Shown: positions 61,246 to 64,000 of the stretch, piece after piece | Position numbering within the stretch: position 1 is the stretch's first letter | Layout of the letters: every line of letters begins with the position of its first letter | Assembly (NCBI RefSeq): GCF_020991415.1 | Contig: NZ_JAJMOY010000013.1 | Location: 1-64,000, forward strand | Reading direction: 5' to 3' | Source: Flavobacterium sp. ENC | Lineage (GTDB): Bacteria; Bacteroidota; Bacteroidia; Flavobacteriales; Flavobacteriaceae | Length of the DNA stretch: 64,000 nt | Notes under the pieces: model-generated | Databases searched by the model: none | What the model saw: only the letters and a program-made list of their open reading frames with translations | What the model was told of the DNA's origin: nothing | Position numbers and translations under genes: made by a program

Positions 61246-64000
61246 GTGACCCTGGATCTTACAAAATCATTTCAGTTTTGTTTTGACATCAGTTTTGACA
61301 AAAATCTGAATACTCATATTCCAACAGCTTACATTGTTGAAAATACCAGTGAAATTAAGTATTTAAACAAAAAAGCAAGCACGAATGTGCTGGAAAGTTT
61401 TGGAATCGTTTTTGAAAATTTAGATTCCAATACAAAAAAAATACTAACGGTTTGTGAAGCTTTAAAGCCTGAATTTATTTTCAAAAAATTCAGTGTAAAA
61501 ATCAAATCGGCAAAAACAATTGCTGACCTGCAAAAAGATTCCAAAATTGATTTTGCCATTCGACAGCATTTAAAAATAAATTTAGATTCATTTTATACCT
61601 TAATTGTACAGGAGCAATTTCCGCTATCTCTTAACATGGGAGCCGAAAAGGATTTTTACCGCTCCAGAGTTGCTGTAAATCCGATTTGTTTTGAACCAAG
61701 GATTCAGTTTGACAAACACGCTGAAGGAATTACATATACGTTATCTTTAAAAGAAAACGAAACCACTTTTTCGCCTCTAAACAGCAGTGTCGATATACTG
61801 CTGGATGAGCCGGGCTGGTTAATCATCGATAAAAAATTAGGACAGTTAAAAGAACTTAATGCTAAAAAGCTTTCCCCTTTTCTAAAGAAGGAATCCATCG
61901 AGATACCTTCAAAATTAGTGGATGATTATTTTAAGAACTTCATCCCCCAAATCGCCAAAAAAATAGACATCGAAGCCAATGGTTTCGAAATCGAGCATCG
62001 TGATCAAATCATTTCCTGCTCGATTCAGCCTGTTTATGATTTTTTCAAAAACTGTTATTACCTCAACCTTTATTTTGATTATAACGGCTATTTGTTTGAT
62101 GCCGGCAAAACAAAGAAAACACATTCGTTTGTTGACTTCAGTATTGCCAATGAACCGAAAATAATTCAGTTCAAACGCAGTCATGATGAAGTTTTATATA
62201 CAGACAAATTACTTGAAATTGGTTTAGTAAAAATCAAAAATGAGTTATTCGGATTGAATCTGGATGTGGAAAATCCGGATCCGTACCTTAATATCCAATT
62301 CATTATTAACCACAAAGAAGAACTGGAAAATTTAGGCTTTACTATCCGGAATTTAAAACTGGAAAGCAGGGAAATCAGTACACAAAACCACACTATTTCA
62401 GCTTCAAAAGAGGAGACAAAAGAAGACTGGTTTGACATTAAAATAATCATTACCATTGGGACTTTTACGATCAGCTTCAGTGAAATCATTCCCAATATAA
62501 AAAGCAGGGAAAGGCTCTTTTTACTGCCTGACGGAAGCTATTTTCTGATTCCTTCCGAATGGCTCAGCAAATATAGCTCCCTCGCAAAACTGGCTAAAAC
62601 AGAGGACGGAAATCTTCTTTTACGCAAAAGTAATTTTACTGCTTTGGATATGATTCCGGAAATCAAAAACGATGTAATTCAGAAAGCAGAATACACCTCT
62701 TCTGATTTGCTAAAAGCAACTTTACGACCTTACCAGATTGAAGGAGTAAAATGGCTCCTGAGTCATTTTAATTCGAATTTAGGCGCTTGTCTGGCTGACG
62801 ATATGGGACTTGGGAAAACATTACAAACTTTAGCAGTCCTCGTTGCTGTACAGGAACAGTTGGGATTTACCACCAAAACCACGAATTTTGATTTGTTCCA
62901 AAACGAAACGGTCATTGAAAGAGAACCTTTGAAAGCCCTGATTGTCTTACCTTCTTCACTGGTTTTTAACTGGTATAACGAAGCTTTGAAATTTACACCG
63001 CATTTTTCAAAAATGCAATATGTGGGTAATGACAGAAAATTATTGGTGAGCAGATTAGAGAAATCTGATTTAATTTTCACCAGTTATAATATTGTACATC
63101 GTGATATTTCAATTTTAGAAAAATATAATTTCCGTTATTTAATTCTGGATGAAAGCCAGTACATCAAAAATAAAAATTCTAAAATTTTTAAAGCGATTAC
63201 TAAAATAAATACGGCTCATAAAATGGCACTCAGCGGTACCCCTATCGAAAACTCACTGGACGACTTATGGTCGCAAATGCAATTTATAAACCCGGATATT
63301 CTGGGCAGCTATACCTTTTTTGCAGAAAATTTTAAAATCCCGATTGAGAAAAAGCAGGACGAAAATAGTTTGTCTGAATTAAAGACGCTGATTCAGCCTT
63401 ATATTTTAAGAAGAACAAAAGAACAGGTTTTAAAAGACTTGCCCGAACTGTCAGAACAGATTTATTATTGCGATATGGATCCTGAACAGGAAAAATTATA
63501 TGAAAAAGAAAAATCAAAGGCCCGGAATTTTTTACTGAAAACAGATGGATCCAGCGCTGACAAAATCAGCATCATCAACACACTGATGAAATTAAGACAA
63601 CTGAGCAATCATCCAAAAATGATCGATCAGGATTCCGAAATCGATTCCGGAAAATATCTTGCGGTGACCAATTACCTGGAAACTTTGGTACAAGAGAGGC
63701 AAAAAACGATCATTTTCAGTTCTTTTGTTACCAATTTGAGTTTTTACACGAATTGGTGTAAAGAGAATAAGATAGCATTTTGCGAAATTACAGGCGCAAC
63801 TCCTGCCAGTGAAAGAGAACGCCAGGTAAATCTGTTTAAGGAGAAGGAAGATCCTTTGCTGTTTTTTATATCCCTTAAAGCAGGTGGTGTCGGACTGAAT
63901 ATTACCAAAGCTTCTTATGTTTTGTTCTTAGATCCGTGGTGGAATCCTTTTGCTGAAAAACAAGGGGTTGGAAGGGCACATCGAATTGGACAATTAAACA
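61246..64000 (+). CDS. SNF2-family DEAD/DEAH-box helicase, cut by the right edge
   Basis: The frame begins at the GTG at 61246 (an in-frame TAA lies one codon before it) and is still open at base 64000, giving 918 visible residues. The long N-terminal region (1-490) is not recognised. The SNF2 core has the Walker A loop DDMGLGKT at 518-525, Walker B DESQ at 635-638 (DESQ in place of DEAH), and motif VI GRAHRIGQ near 909-916. Such proteins use ATP to move along double-stranded DNA. The GTG start and missing promoter are noted. No neighbouring restriction or defence gene is visible, so a defence role is not supported. Confidence 0.93.
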   Translation, partial: MTLDLTKSFQFCFDISFDKNLNTHIPTAYIVENTSEIKYLNKKASTNVLESFGIVFENLDSNTKKILTVCEALKPEFIFKKFSVKIKSAKTIADLQKDSKIDFAIRQHLKINLDSFYTLIVQEQFPLSLNMGAEKDFYRSRVAVNPICFEPRIQFDKHAEGITYTLSLKENETTFSPLNSSVDILLDEPGWLIIDKKLGQLKELNAKKLSPFLKKESIEIPSKLVDDYFKNFIPQIAKKIDIEANGFEIEHRDQIISCSIQPVYDFFKNCYYLNLYFDYNGYLFDAGKTKKTHSFVDFSIANEPKIIQFKRSHDEVLYTDKLLEIGLVKIKNELFGLNLDVENPDPYLNIQFIINHKEELENLGFTIRNLKLESREISTQNHTISASKEETKEDWFDIKIIITIGTFTISFSEIIPNIKSRERLFLLPDGSYFLIPSEWLSKYSSLAKLAKTEDGNLLLRKSNFTALDMIPEIKNDVIQKAEYTSSDLLKATLRPYQIEGVKWLLSHFNSNLGACLADDMGLGKTLQTLAVLVAVQEQLGFTTKTTNFDLFQNETVIEREPLKALIVLPSSLVFNWYNEALKFTPHFSKMQYVGNDRKLLVSRLEKSDLIFTSYNIVHRDISILEKYNFRYLILDESQYIKNKNSKIFKAITKINTAHKMALSGTPIENSLDDLWSQMQFINPDILGSYTFFAENFKIPIEKKQDENSLSELKTLIQPYILRRTKEQVLKDLPELSEQIYYCDMDPEQEKLYEKEKSKARNFLLKTDGSSADKISIINTLMKLRQLSNHPKMIDQDSEIDSGKYLAVTNYLETLVQERQKTIIFSSFVTNLSFYTNWCKENKIAFCEITGATPASERERQVNLFKEKEDPLLFFISLKAGGVGLNITKASYVLFLDPWWNPFAEKQGVGRAHRIGQLN

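Noticed and set aside
61246..64000. SNF2 helicase as part of a phage-defence island
   Set aside because: No nuclease, methylase, mobile-element or other defence gene is adjacent within the window; its upstream neighbours are map, a GxxExxY gene and a methyltransferase of unknown substrate.

Overview
The window looks like a chromosomal segment of a gliding Flavobacteriia bacterium, most probably the genus Flavobacterium. The evidence is the gldB-gldC gliding-motility pair, the Bacteroidetes-type -7 promoter element TAnnTTTG ahead of many genes, the division/cell-wall (dcw) gene order, low G+C, and small intergenic repeats of a kind common in this genus. Nothing points to a prophage, plasmid, CRISPR array or large genomic island. 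Almost all genes are ordinary core genes; the unusual biology is in the spacers.

Layout. 1-8.9 kb holds a lipoprotein cut by the window edge, a secreted protein with possible papain-like Cys/His residues, DUF3754, DUF4494 and DUF962 (Mpo1-like) proteins, a membrane acyltransferase, a membrane-anchored LytTR regulator and an AT-rich orphan lipoprotein. tRNA-Arg(TCG) and a GatB/YqeY protein follow. 9.9-26.3 kb is a complete dcw cluster on the minus strand: mraZ-rsmH-ftsL-ftsI-murE-mraY-murD-[four-helix-bundle cassette]-ftsW-murG-murC-ftsQ-ftsA-ftsZ. It makes lipid II and builds the division ring. Upstream of mraZ are GTGG boxes spaced 10, 10 and 21 bp, a likely MraZ operator, and ftsZ ends in a hairpin terminator.

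26.7-39.3 kb holds an alpha/beta hydrolase, engB, a six-copy tandem repeat, gldC-gldB, nadE, a LuxR-type response regulator, dnaG (all four zinc-finger ligands replaced), an ECF sigma / anti-sigma / outer-membrane-protein operon, a GNAT enzyme, a polyprenyl diphosphate synthase and rlmN. 39.5-49.4 kb holds a YceI protein, an LEA-like lipoprotein behind a possible sigma-54 promoter, an O-methyltransferase, a PhyH-like dioxygenase, TatA plus a PAP2 phosphatase, and an operon of three tandem carboxypeptidase-regulatory-like proteins, DUF6702 and an M1 peptidase, then pepE. 49.7-64 kb holds two tRNA-Gly(TCC) copies, a decayed GNAT gene, two convergent L,D-transpeptidases, a DUF5916 outer-membrane protein, gpmI, a DUF445 protein, map, a GxxExxY protein in a repeat-flanked cassette, a methyltransferase and an SNF2 helicase cut by the right edge.

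The most interesting signal is a set of small inverted-repeat elements in spacers. A four-helix-bundle (23S-IVS-type) gene sits between murD and ftsW inside a perfect 33-bp inverted repeat that runs exactly from the murD stop codon to the first base of the ftsW start codon. A GxxExxY gene is bracketed by a different inverted repeat, and the same repeat type occurs without a gene at about 43.4 kb. A third repeat family brackets spacers at 49.4-49.7 and 61.1-61.2 kb, and a fourth brackets the tandem array at 28.2-28.6 kb. Together they suggest IVS-like or MITE-like cassettes that live in spacers and whose RNA may fold into long stems.
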